From Bacteroidaceae bacterium (GTDB lineage Bacteria > Bacteroidota > Bacteroidia > Bacteroidales > Bacteroidaceae): 64,000 nt of DNA. The translations under genes were made by a program, and so were the position numbers. Position 1 is the stretch's first letter. Every line of letters starts with the position of its first letter. Positions 30,558-40,400 of this stretch are shown here, in pieces. Below the pieces are notes generated by a model. That model saw only the letters and a list, made by a program, of their open reading frames with translations, had not been told where the DNA came from and made no database searches. The stretch lies in contig CABIXF010000002.1 of the NCBI GenBank assembly GCA_902362595.1, positions 1 to 64,000 of the forward strand, written 5' to 3'.

Positions 30558-33116
30558 ATGATGAAGATGAATTTTTTATATTGGACATTGGGATGCTTTT
30601 GTCTGTTAGGGTATGCTTGTGCAGATGAGGAGGTACCCGCTGCTTCACCAGAAGAAGCCCAGGAAGTTGAAATGCCCGAGGCTTGGCATGACAAGACACG
30701 TACGCAGCCTTATCCCAAACTTTCCAATGAGTTATATTTGAATCCGCCTCCATTGATTGTGCCTCAGTCACTGAAAACAGGTGCTTTCCTTCGGTTTGCA
30801 TTGTCGCAGGATGCCGGTTTTCCCGAAGCATCTACGCAACTTTCAGAACAACAGGAATGGTGCATGTTCAATCCTCATGTGAAACTTGCTCCGGGACGCT
30901 GGTTCTGGCGTTACCGGAATGTGTCTGAAGATGGGAAAGAAGAAGCATGGAGTGAACCCATTGAATTTGAGGTAAAGGAGAAAACGCCAGTTTTTGTGAC
31001 TCCTGCATTTGAGGATTTTCGTCAGGGACTTCCTCTGCGTCATCCTCGGTTGTATTGTTTTCTCGATCCGAAGATAGATGAGGCTCGTCGCCACGTGACA
31101 TCCCACGAAGAATATCAGGCACTGAAAAATCGCGCGGAGAATGCCTTGCAAGCCGATTATGAGTCGTTGATTGCACCGTATAGCGCCTCCCACATGGAAA
31201 CGGTGGCAGCCAATGTGGAATATCTTTATCAGGCCTTTCATCTGACTCAGCGTGGAAACTATGCGCAGAAGATGGAAGAAATCCTGAATGTGCTGCTGGA
31301 GCATCCTTTCACGGATACGGAATTGTTTGCTGGGAATTTTGCTTCTACGGACATTGCCTATAGTTTCCTGGCTCCCTATGACATGTTGTATGACAAGTTG
31401 GGAACGGATGTACGCAGTCGGGTTGAAGAACAGCTGTGGCGGGTGGCCACGTATTATTTTGACGCTTATTGCGGCATGCAGGAAAATCATATTTTCGACA
31501 ACCATTTCTGGCAGCAGAATATGCGTGTATTGTTTCAGATTGCTTTTTGCCTGTATGACAAGAGTGAGTATGCCGCACAGGCTTTACGTATGTTGACGTA
31601 CTATTATGAGTTATGGACAGCCCGTGCTCCGGCTTCCGGATTCAATCGCGATGGAGCTTGGATTAACGGAACGGGATATTTTGAGGCGAATGTCCGTACG
31701 TTGTTTTATATGCCCATGTTACTTTCGTATGTGTCGCGTGCCGACTTTCTGCAACATCCCTGGTATCAGCAAGCCGGGCAGTCGATGGTTTATAGCTGGC
31801 CGCCTTCTTCGAAAAGTGCCGGATTTGGAGATGGCAGTGAGAAGAGAGAGGAACCAGGAAGACTGCGTGCTGCTTTTGCTGATTTTCTGGCTCGCGAAAC
31901 GGGCGATGCGTATGCCGGATGGTATGCCGGAGAATGTCAGAAAGACCTCGTGCAGGATGTGGAACTGCGCTTGTATCGCATGGTAAATCCGGCTACGTAT
32001 GCGACAGACTTTCCTGCTTCTGCCCCGAAACTGAAATGGTATAAGGACATCGGTGAGGTGGTGATGCACAGTAACCTGGCGTCGACGGAAAATAATCTCA
32101 GTCTTGCTTTCCGTTCGAGTACGTTCGGCTCGGGAAGTCATACGCTGGCCGACCAGAACAGTTTTAACCTGCTGTATGGAGGGAAGGAGGTATATTATCA
32201 CACAGGATATTATCTGAATTTTAGCGATGCACATAACCTGATGTCTTATCGTCATACAAGGGCACACAACAGCATTCTTGTAGATGGCATCGGACAGCCT
32301 TTTTCTACCGAAGGATACGGCATGCTGCTGCGTGCAGCCGGAGGAGAACATATCGGTTATTGTCTGGGGGATGCATCGCATGCATATTGCGGCATCAGTG
32401 AGGACCCTATGTGGATAGAAAGTTTTCAGAAAGCCGGTATTGAGCAGACACCTGAAAACGGATTCGGCGAAACTCCGCTGACCAAATATCGTCGTCAGAT
32501 GATCATGCTCTATCCGGACATCGTGCTGATTTATGATGAGCTGGAGGCATCCCGCCCGGTACGATGGGACTGGTTGCTGCATAGCCCGACGGCGTTCGAA
32601 TGGACAGACTCACAGAAACAGTTTACGTCGCATTTGCAAGATGGAGGAGTAGCTGTGGCTGCGATGTTTTGTGAGCATCCTTGTGAAGTGTCACAAACTG
32701 ATCTTTTTGCGGTTCCTCCTACCTCTGTACCCAATGACCCGCAGTATCCGAATCAGTGGCATTTGACGGTTTCTGTGCCAGGGCAGGCAAAGTGTCGCCT
32801 TTTGACACTGGTACAGGTAAAGCCGGATGCAAAATCTGTTCAGCCAATAACGCAGGAGGGTGACTGCCTTCTTTGTGGTCCTTGGAAAATAGAGGTTAAT
32901 TTGTCTTCCGAAAAGCCGGAAAATCTGTGTGTGACGAATACGGAATGTGGAGCGGTCTATAGTTACGGTTCCTCCAGTCCGTGGCTTGGAGGAAAGCCTT
33001 ATTATCGTCAGTATCGTAATTCTTCGTTGCTTTATGATGAGGTGGACGGGGAGTTTACGGTGAGCGAGATGACTGATTGCACACCGGTTTCAAGTCGCTC
33101 CGGAGCCGCCTTCTGA
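30558..33116 (+). CDS. DUF4962/heparinase II/III-type lyase (paralogue 2), probable surface lipoprotein
   Basis: An 852-residue paralogue of the lyases at 16859 and 34718, with the same order of domains: DUF4962 part, helical toroid with IFDNHFWQQNMR and GFNRDGAWINGTGYF, beta domain with GSGSHTLADQN and YLNFSDAHNLMSYRH. It differs in its N-terminus. The signal ends LLGYAC, and the Cys is followed by ADEE, an acidic stretch like the Bacteroidetes surface-export signal, so it is probably the outer-surface enzyme that makes the first cuts. Start codons at 30558 and 30561 are both possible. No own promoter box is seen. Confidence 0.85.
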   Translation: MMKMNFLYWTLGCFCLLGYACADEEVPAASPEEAQEVEMPEAWHDKTRTQPYPKLSNELYLNPPPLIVPQSLKTGAFLRFALSQDAGFPEASTQLSEQQEWCMFNPHVKLAPGRWFWRYRNVSEDGKEEAWSEPIEFEVKEKTPVFVTPAFEDFRQGLPLRHPRLYCFLDPKIDEARRHVTSHEEYQALKNRAENALQADYESLIAPYSASHMETVAANVEYLYQAFHLTQRGNYAQKMEEILNVLLEHPFTDTELFAGNFASTDIAYSFLAPYDMLYDKLGTDVRSRVEEQLWRVATYYFDAYCGMQENHIFDNHFWQQNMRVLFQIAFCLYDKSEYAAQALRMLTYYYELWTARAPASGFNRDGAWINGTGYFEANVRTLFYMPMLLSYVSRADFLQHPWYQQAGQSMVYSWPPSSKSAGFGDGSEKREEPGRLRAAFADFLARETGDAYAGWYAGECQKDLVQDVELRLYRMVNPATYATDFPASAPKLKWYKDIGEVVMHSNLASTENNLSLAFRSSTFGSGSHTLADQNSFNLLYGGKEVYYHTGYYLNFSDAHNLMSYRHTRAHNSILVDGIGQPFSTEGYGMLLRAAGGEHIGYCLGDASHAYCGISEDPMWIESFQKAGIEQTPENGFGETPLTKYRRQMIMLYPDIVLIYDELEASRPVRWDWLLHSPTAFEWTDSQKQFTSHLQDGGVAVAAMFCEHPCEVSQTDLFAVPPTSVPNDPQYPNQWHLTVSVPGQAKCRLLTLVQVKPDAKSVQPITQEGDCLLCGPWKIEVNLSSEKPENLCVTNTECGAVYSYGSSSPWLGGKPYYRQYRNSSLLYDEVDGEFTVSEMTDCTPVSSRSGAAF

Positions 33117-33159
33117 AAACGCAAGTACGTTTCAAACAAAACGCAAGTGCGTTTTGAAA
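33116..33159. repeat. Two tandem near-palindromic 21-22-base units
   Basis: Directly after the paralogue 2 stop codon are two copies of a unit AAAACGCAAGT(A/G)CGTTT plus TTGAAA-like ends (33116-33136 and 33138-33159). Each is almost self-complementary (AAACGCA-AG-TGCGTTT). They are too regular to be chance and have no T tract, so they may be binding sites or small mobile palindromes. Confidence 0.6.
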
Positions 33160-33204
33160 TAATGAAATGAGAAAGTATAAACTATTATTATTCAGCTGAT
33201 TGCA

Positions 33205-33251
33205 AAAAAAGAAGATTCGACAGGTTTTTATAGGGTCAAATCTTCTTTTTT
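33205..33251. terminator. Bidirectional terminator between convergent lyase 2 and GH29
   Basis: A 17-base stem with one mismatch (AAAAAAGAAGATTCGAC with GTCAAATCTTCTTTTTT, 33205-33221 and 33235-33251). The A run on one side and T run on the other make it work in both directions for the convergent genes. Confidence 0.85.
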
Positions 33252-33282
33252 ATATGTTTTCTATTTAGGCAGATAAAGCTTT

Positions 33283-34695
33283 TTATTTTCTGTTATAATA
33301 GAAGGCTATCGGTTCATTTTTTAATTCTTTGGGTAATTCTACGGTTATTATTCCGTTTTTGCAGGTATGCTTTACTTTACGATTTCCTTTTATGAGGCGT
33401 ATGGCTCCTTTGGGTTCATTGCCTTTCCAGGTAATGGTGGAAGGCAGTGTTTCTCCTTCGGGAAGTGCATACAGCGCATACAGCGTCTTGTGGTCTTTGG
33501 AAGTCGTAAACCATACATTTCCGTCGTTATAGTGAGGAGTGATTCTGGTTGCATAGATTGCCTTTCCATAACTTTTCAGCCATTCTCCTACCTGTCGGAG
33601 ACAGATGGCGGCCTTTTCTTCTATGGTACCTTGTGGAGTGGGGCCTACTCCCAGCAGAAGTGCTCCCCCTTTTGCGGTTATCTCAATCAGGTTATTGATA
33701 ATGGTTTGTGGAGATTTATATATACTGTTTTTTCTCCATCCCCATCCGTTAGCTAATTGTAGATTGCTTTCCCAAGGATAGTTCAGTTGTGTGGAAGGGA
33801 TTCTCATTTCAGGGGTCGCATAGTTTTCGTTGCGTCCGGGCACTGTGCGGTCTACTGCAAGCATACCAGGCTGTTTCTGGCGTGCCTTGTCAATAATCCG
33901 GTCCAGGTGGATGTCTTGTCCGTTGTCAGGACGTACCTGGCCTCCGTCCAGCCATAAAATATCTATTTGGCCATAGCGGGTTGTCAGTTCGTCTATTTGT
34001 CTGGCTGTATATTCCTGGAATTTCCTCCACCATTCTTTATGCAGTTTTATTTGATAATTTACGTTTCTGTCTGGGGTTGCCATGTCCGGATTCCAATAAT
34101 ATTCACAATGCCAGTCCGGCTTGGAAAAATAGGCTCCTATCATAAAGTCTTTTTTGCGGAAGGCATCAAACACATGGTAGGCCACATCTTTCTTGGGGTT
34201 ATTGCTAAAAGGACCATGAGCAATTGAAAACGAAGTGGTTTGAGTGTCGAACATGCAGAATCCATCGTGGTGTTTGGTGGTAAATACTACATATTTCATC
34301 CCTGCGTCTTTCATTATGTCGGCCCATTCTTCGGGGTTAAATTCTGTGGGGTTAAAATTATTGATCTGTCCCCAGTACCATTGCTTGAATTCTTCATAAT
34401 TCATTTGAGGCTGAATGGATTTGCGGCGTTTCAAGAATCGTTCTTCAGAGCATAGCGGCCATGATTCGTTGATACCTTTTACCGAATATAGTCCCCAGTG
34501 GAACAATACCCCGAATTTCAAATCCTGCCATTGGTCCAGCTTTTGCAGTACTGCCTGGTCTTGAGGCCAGGTATAGGTCTTAGACATTACATGCACATCT
34601 GTTTGTTTTTTGTCTACGAACTGTTGTGCCTGTACTGTTCCGGTCGTAATGGCTAATGCCATTACGGTTCCGGTGATTAGGTTGAATCTTTTCAT
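33283..34695 (-). CDS. GH29 alpha-L-fucosidase (locus-encoded)
   Basis: A 470-residue secreted GH29 enzyme with signal peptide 1-23 (ending VQA). Family motifs are FGVLFHWGLYSVKG (about 61-74), TTKHHDGFCMFDT (about 145) and ILWLDGGQVRP near 250, whose Asp is the expected nucleophile. It lacks the C-terminal F5/8C module of the other fucosidase in this window and shares little beyond core motifs, so they are not recent duplicates. It lies 22 bases after lyase paralogue 3 on the same strand and is surely co-transcribed with it. A fucosidase here points to a glycan that carries fucose. Confidence 0.92.
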   Translation of the reverse strand: MKRFNLITGTVMALAITTGTVQAQQFVDKKQTDVHVMSKTYTWPQDQAVLQKLDQWQDLKFGVLFHWGLYSVKGINESWPLCSEERFLKRRKSIQPQMNYEEFKQWYWGQINNFNPTEFNPEEWADIMKDAGMKYVVFTTKHHDGFCMFDTQTTSFSIAHGPFSNNPKKDVAYHVFDAFRKKDFMIGAYFSKPDWHCEYYWNPDMATPDRNVNYQIKLHKEWWRKFQEYTARQIDELTTRYGQIDILWLDGGQVRPDNGQDIHLDRIIDKARQKQPGMLAVDRTVPGRNENYATPEMRIPSTQLNYPWESNLQLANGWGWRKNSIYKSPQTIINNLIEITAKGGALLLGVGPTPQGTIEEKAAICLRQVGEWLKSYGKAIYATRITPHYNDGNVWFTTSKDHKTLYALYALPEGETLPSTITWKGNEPKGAIRLIKGNRKVKHTCKNGIITVELPKELKNEPIAFYYNRK

Positions 34696-34717
34696 AAATA
34701 AAATCTATTAGTATTTG

Positions 34718-37264
34718 TTATTTGGCAGGTCCTGCACCTGTAAATTGAGGTTCATAGTCTGACATTTCATGTACGAGCCATTCTCCGTCAATCTTATCGT
34801 ATAATACGGAAGAACCTTTTTCCAGCCGTTTGTAGGTGGTACCTCCAATCTGTACGTCGTCATTTCCCAGACTGAATGTGGCATTGTTGCGGGTATTGAC
34901 AACCTGAAGTGAAGCCGGTTGTGTCGGGTCCAGTTCTGCCTGGATTTTCCATCGGCCACAGGTGAAGGTGTTTCCTTTTCGGATAAGTTCCGACATTTTC
35001 TGTCCGTCAGGAAGAATGCGAATCACAGTCAGGATGCGGTTGGCGGCACTTGGCTGGAAGGTAGCCGTGAGATGCCATTGGTTGACATATTTGCTTTCCT
35101 GCCCTTTTTTCATCTTTTTCGGGTCGGGCGGGCACACAAACTGGTCGGTCTGTGTGATTTCGCACGGCTGATTGCTGAACAGTTGTGCCACGGAAGAGAA
35201 TTGTTTCTGCTCATAACGCGTGGTGAGTGTGGCATTTTTTCCGTCAATCTGGAATTGTACGGGACTATGCAGCAGCCAGTCCCAACGTACCGGACGGGAT
35301 GCCTCCAGTTCATCATAAATCAGTACGATGTCCGGATGCAGCAGGAAGATGTGTCGACGGTATTTGGTCAGCGGAGTTTCGCCGAATCCGTTTTCAGGTG
35401 TCTGGGTAATGCCGGCTTTCTTGAAGTTTTCTATCCACATGGGGTATTCGCTGACACCGCAGTACGCATTCGAAGCATCGCCTACTGCATAGGTGATGGT
35501 CTCACCGTTCAGCATGCGGGTGATTTTTCCGTAGGCACGTGTGGTAAAGGGCTGTCCGATACCGTCCACAAGGATACTATTGTGCGCCCGTGTGTGACGA
35601 TAGGACATCAGGTTATGTGCATCGCTGAAATTCAGGTAGTAACCTGTGGAACGGTACACCGGTACTCCTCTGAAGTGCAGGTTGAAGCTGTTCTGGTCGG
35701 CCAGGGTATGGCTTCCCGAACCGAAGGGGCTGGAACGGAAGCTCAGGAAAAGATTCCGGTTGGTATTCTGAAGGGCAGAATGGGCCACTACTTCTCCAAT
35801 GTCTTCCAGCCAGAGGGCATTGCCTCGGTCTTCGGGCAATTGCTTGTTGTCGGAATAAATCTTTTCACTACGCGCCATGCGGTAGAGACGGAGCTCAAAG
35901 TCTCTTCTCAGGTCTCTTTGGCAGTGGTTGACGTACCAGGCTGCATACGGATTGCCTGTCTCACGGGCCAGAAAATCGGCAAAGGCCAGGCGCTGGCGGT
36001 CGGGTACCGGCTGGCGTTCGTTCCCGTCGCCGAATCCGGCACTCATGGTGCCTACAGGGAAAGTGTAGAGTAAGGCTTTTCCGGCATTCTGATACCACGG
36101 GTGTTTCAAGAAGTCTGTGCCTGTGAGGTAAGAGAACAAGCTGGGTACATAATACAATGTATGCGTATTTGCAGTGAAGTATCCTGTGCCGTTATGCCAT
36201 TCTCCGTCGCGGTTGAAGCCCGATGCCGGAGCACGTGCTGTCCATACTTCATAGCAGTATTCCAGCATTTCGCGTGCCGTTTCATTCCGGTCGGCAAACA
36301 TCAGGCCAATTTGCAGCATCTGACGGAAGCAGTGCTGCCAGTAGTGGTTGTTGAAGATGTGCGTCTCTTCATTGCCAGAACGCTGTACCATGTGATGGCC
36401 TTTGGCTACTTCGAAAATCATTTGTTCCATCTGCCGAAGTTCCTGTGGAGTAAACATGTCATGACAGGAATCGTACGCATACAGCAGGCTTTCAATCAGC
36501 TCGCCGGAATAGAAGTCATCCTTCCATAGTGTCTTGTCGGGTTTTGTACGGAGCAGATGGCGGGTGTAGGATACCATCTTCTGTGCGTATTGTGTGTCGC
36601 GAGTTAGCAGCCAGGCAGTCTGAAGCCATGCGACGTATGGATTATATTTGCGGATGTAGCGATACACATTGGGGTCAGTATCGAAATTTGATTTCATGGC
36701 AGTGGCCGCACGGCTTGTCATGTCTTTGTATTCGGGATGTGACGCGATTCGCTGAGGAGCCGTTTTCAGGTCCTTCTCTAAAAAGCAATATAAGCGCGGA
36801 TACCCCTTAGGCAGGTTTTGGAAAAAAGCCTGGAAAGAAGGTGTCACAAACTGAGGTTCTTCTCCGCTTATCTGGAACTTCCAGACTGTACTCCATGCTT
36901 TTTTCTCTCCCTTGTCAGTCACGGAGCGAACCCGCCAGTACCAGGTACCTTTTTCCAGTATGCGGTGAGGGTTGAACATCAGCCACGGCTTCGGAGTGTC
37001 TGTCATTGTTTTTCCGGCAGGAAAAGTAGAGTCATTACTTAACTCAAATTGTATCACTGCCTCCGTTTTCATGCTTTTGGGAACAAGCAGGGGAGTAGGG
37101 TTTATGTACACCTGATGCTCTTTCTGCGGATAAGGAGTCTCGCGCACATTCTCATGCACTCGCACAAGAGATGTTTTTTGTGCCTGGATTTTATCCGGTC
37201 CGTACAAGATGGAGAGGCATAGGATAAATGCCATTCCATGAATAAGTAAAGAGTGTTTTTTCAT
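34718..37264 (-). CDS. DUF4962/heparinase II/III-type lyase (paralogue 3), secreted
   Basis: An 848-residue paralogue with a Sec signal peptide (about 1-28, ending IQA), so probably periplasmic. DUF4962 part (NVRETPYPQKEHQVYINPTP), toroid with IFNNHYWQHCFR and GFNRDGEWHNGTGYF, beta domain with GSGSHTLADQN, RHTRAHNSILVDG and ENGFGETPLTKYRR. Its active-site region is closer to paralogue 2 than to paralogue 1. It heads a two-gene minus-strand operon with GH29 and is divergent from the hybrid regulator, with a -7 box 36 bases upstream. Confidence 0.85.
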   Translation of the reverse strand: MKKHSLLIHGMAFILCLSILYGPDKIQAQKTSLVRVHENVRETPYPQKEHQVYINPTPLLVPKSMKTEAVIQFELSNDSTFPAGKTMTDTPKPWLMFNPHRILEKGTWYWRVRSVTDKGEKKAWSTVWKFQISGEEPQFVTPSFQAFFQNLPKGYPRLYCFLEKDLKTAPQRIASHPEYKDMTSRAATAMKSNFDTDPNVYRYIRKYNPYVAWLQTAWLLTRDTQYAQKMVSYTRHLLRTKPDKTLWKDDFYSGELIESLLYAYDSCHDMFTPQELRQMEQMIFEVAKGHHMVQRSGNEETHIFNNHYWQHCFRQMLQIGLMFADRNETAREMLEYCYEVWTARAPASGFNRDGEWHNGTGYFTANTHTLYYVPSLFSYLTGTDFLKHPWYQNAGKALLYTFPVGTMSAGFGDGNERQPVPDRQRLAFADFLARETGNPYAAWYVNHCQRDLRRDFELRLYRMARSEKIYSDNKQLPEDRGNALWLEDIGEVVAHSALQNTNRNLFLSFRSSPFGSGSHTLADQNSFNLHFRGVPVYRSTGYYLNFSDAHNLMSYRHTRAHNSILVDGIGQPFTTRAYGKITRMLNGETITYAVGDASNAYCGVSEYPMWIENFKKAGITQTPENGFGETPLTKYRRHIFLLHPDIVLIYDELEASRPVRWDWLLHSPVQFQIDGKNATLTTRYEQKQFSSVAQLFSNQPCEITQTDQFVCPPDPKKMKKGQESKYVNQWHLTATFQPSAANRILTVIRILPDGQKMSELIRKGNTFTCGRWKIQAELDPTQPASLQVVNTRNNATFSLGNDDVQIGGTTYKRLEKGSSVLYDKIDGEWLVHEMSDYEPQFTGAGPAK

Positions 37265-37299
37265 TTTGATAACTACTGTTTAGGTTTTAGATGTGTTTG

Positions 37300-37307
37300 C
37301 AAAAATA
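37300..37307 (-). promoter_or_regulatory. -7 promoter box of the lyase 3/GH29 operon
   Basis: Minus-strand TATTTTTG (TAnnTTTG), 36 bases before the lyase ATG. The same eight bases occur on the plus strand at 37436-37443 for the regulator gene. Confidence 0.55.
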
Positions 37308-37435
37308 GCTTCTACCTAAGTGTACGGACTTTCGTTTCTGTTTTAAAATATACCAAATCCGTGTTTTTCATGGAAAATGAGACAGATTTGATAATATATT
37401 CCACAGAAATGACCTTTCGGGATGAGCGAAACGCT

Positions 37436-37443
37436 TATTTTTG
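37436..37443 (+). promoter_or_regulatory. -7 promoter box of the hybrid regulator gene
   Basis: TATTTTTG matches TAnnTTTG. It lies downstream of the first possible ATG (37422) and 26 bases before ATG 37470, which decides in favour of 37470 as the true start. Confidence 0.55.
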
Positions 37444-37469
37444 TATCTGTAAATATAAGAAGTAAAACT

Positions 37470-40400
37470 ATGAGAGTCATTATTTCCTTGATTGTTTTTT
37501 TGCTGACGATGGCCGGACTGAGGGCTGCAGATAGAATCAACTTCTTCCACATCGGACTGGAGCAGGGGCTTTCTCAAAGTACGGTGGTAGACATTATTCA
37601 GGATAAGCGGGAAAACATGTGGATTGCAACTCATAACGGATTAAACCGTTATGACGGTTACGATTTTACGGTTTATCATCACAACGATGCCGATACGTCG
37701 AGCATTGCCAGTGATGTCATCCGTTCCTTGGCTTTGGATGAGTCTGGAAAAATATGGATTGGAACGGGAGCCGGACTGTCTTTATATAATCCTGAACTGG
37801 ATATCTTCTATAATTATTTTTGTGTGTGCGAGGGGAAGAAACAGCAGGTGCTGGATGTGGCTTGCCTGGAGGAAGGGAATTTGCTGGTGGCTACAGATGC
37901 CGGACTGATGCATTTTGACAGTCGCAGCGGCGTGTTTAACAGCACGCAGATTCCGACAGAATTACAGAAAATAAGTCCCAGAACATTGGCCAGATACGGG
38001 GATGAAGTATATATAGGCTCTTACCAGGGCTTGTTTGTCTATTCATTGAAAGAAGAAGTGGTGCGTACTCTTCTCACGGGAGACTACAGTTTGTCACTCA
38101 TACTGGCAATTCTGAAGGAAAAGGATAACCGCTTGTGGGTAGGCACGGAAGGAGAGGGACTGTACTGCCTGAATCCGGTGACAGGAGAATGTAGGAAATA
38201 CAAGGACGGACGAGGGGGACTGAGCTCCAATTACATTCGTTCGCTGGCTCTGGATATGTCAGGAAATCTGTGGGTGGGGACATTGACTTCACTGAATGTG
38301 TACGACGAAAAAACAGACCGTTTCGTGGTGTATGACAGTAACCCGATGAAAGAGGGAAGCTTGTCGCAGACCTCTGTCCGGAGCCTGTATAAGGATACGC
38401 AGGGAGGTATGTGGATAGGAACCTATTTTGGTGGGCTGAACTATTACCATCCGCTTCGTCAGCGTTTTCATAACATTCGGAACGTGCCTTATCATAATTC
38501 ACTGAATGATAATGTGGTGAGCTGTATCGTGGAGGATGATGAACGGAATATCTGGATTGGAACGAACAATGGGGGATTAAACCGGTATGACCTCGGGAAA
38601 GAATGGTTTACTTCTTATACGGTGGCAGACGGACTGCTGTCGAACGACATCAAGGTGATTTATGTAGATGAGCAAGCGAAGAGGGTGTATGTGGGAGCTC
38701 ACGCTTCGGGTGGACTGAATGTGCTTGACTTGAAGACGGGGCGTATCCTTAGCTTTTTGCCGGAGGAAGGCTTGCAGACGGGAAGAGGTTTTTATGGCAT
38801 TCTTCCAGAACCAGACGGAGAGCTGCTTTTAGGAGCTGTAACCGGAAGTATGGTGGCTTTTGTTCCCGGCACGGGTAAATTCCGCCGGCTGTCATTTTCA
38901 GACGGCAGGTTGCTGGAGAAGCGCATTATCACTTTGTTTCGTGATTCGCGCAGCCGTATATGGATTGGTACGCAGGAAGGGGTACGTGTGTATGAACGGA
39001 AAGGTGATGTATTGTCGGTTTGTCTGACTTTACCGGTGGGCAAAGGGTTGGAATATACCTCGGTCAATGTAATTCATGAGGGAACGGACGGAATCTTCTG
39101 GATAGGAACCCGTAACGGGGTTTATTGTTTCAATGAACAGAAGAAAGAACTGCGTCATCTTTCCGTAAATCAGGGACTTCCGGATAATGTAGTACACGGT
39201 ATACTGGAGGATGCGGAAGATCATCTATGGTTCAGTACGGAGCGCGGGTTGTCATGCTACTCTCCGTCTTCCGGCGAGTTCCGTAATTTTACGGATATTG
39301 ACGGCATTCAAAGCAATCAGTTTACGTCTTATGCCTATTGCAAAGGGAAAGACGGGCAGATGTATTTTGGAGGAGTGAACGGGATTACCGTGTTTAATCC
39401 GGCTGTGTTCCCGGAAAATCCTTATATCCCTTCGGTGGTGATTACGGAACTGTCTGTGTTGAACCGGCAGGTTCGTCCGGGAGATGTTACGGGAATTCTG
39501 TCACGCCACATCAGCGAAACGAAACAGATTGAATTACCTGCCGGACAGTCTACTTTTTCATTGCAGTTCTCGGTGGCCGATTATATTTCGGGCATGCACA
39601 ACAAGTTTGCTTACCGGCTGGAGGGATATGAAGAGGAGTGGATATATACCGACCACATGAACCGCGGGGTTTCTTATTCCAATCTTCCTCCGGGCGATTA
39701 TTGCTTTATGGTGAAGGTGGCCAATCGGGATGGTTTATGGAATGAGGTACCTACTCAGCTTCGGATTGTGGTATTACCGGCATGGTATGCCACCTGGTGG
39801 GCGAGACTGTGTTTCGTATTATTGTTCTTAGGAGTCGTAGCATTGATTTTCCGCTATTTATGGATTCGTAAAAGCATGAGGGTGCAGTTGGAGATGGAAC
39901 GTCTTGACAAAGAACGGATGAAGGAGGTGAATGAAATGAAGCTTCGCTTTTTTATCAATATATCGCACGAGCTGCGTACTCCGCTGACTCTTATTGTAGC
40001 TCCGCTGCAGGAGGTGATAGGAAGAATCACAGACAAGAAAATCTTGTCGAAGCTGAAATATGTCAGTGACAGTGCCAATCGGCTGCTGCACCTGGTCAAT
40101 CAACTGATGGATTACCGCCGGGCTGAACTGGGAGTCTTTCGTCTGAAGGTAAAAAAGATTATGTTGCATGCGGTGCTTCAGAACATATATCAGGTATATA
40201 CCGGACTGGCAGAATCCAAACAGATAGATTATCGGCTGGATTCGGATTTGGAAGGGAGAGACGTGTGGTGTGATGAAAAATACATTGAATTGATTTTGAA
40301 TAATTTGCTGTCGAATGCCTTCAAATACACTTCTGCCGGTGATTGTATCGTGCTTCGGGCCCGTGAAACATCAGGAAATCTTCTGCTGGAAGTGCAGGAT

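Noticed and set aside
34919..36073. A 384-codon open frame opposite lyase copy 3
   Set aside because: Antisense shadow of a recognised lyase with no domain of its own.
37422..37469. Start of the hybrid regulator at 37422
   Set aside because: The promoter box lies downstream of it and the signal peptide begins at 37470.
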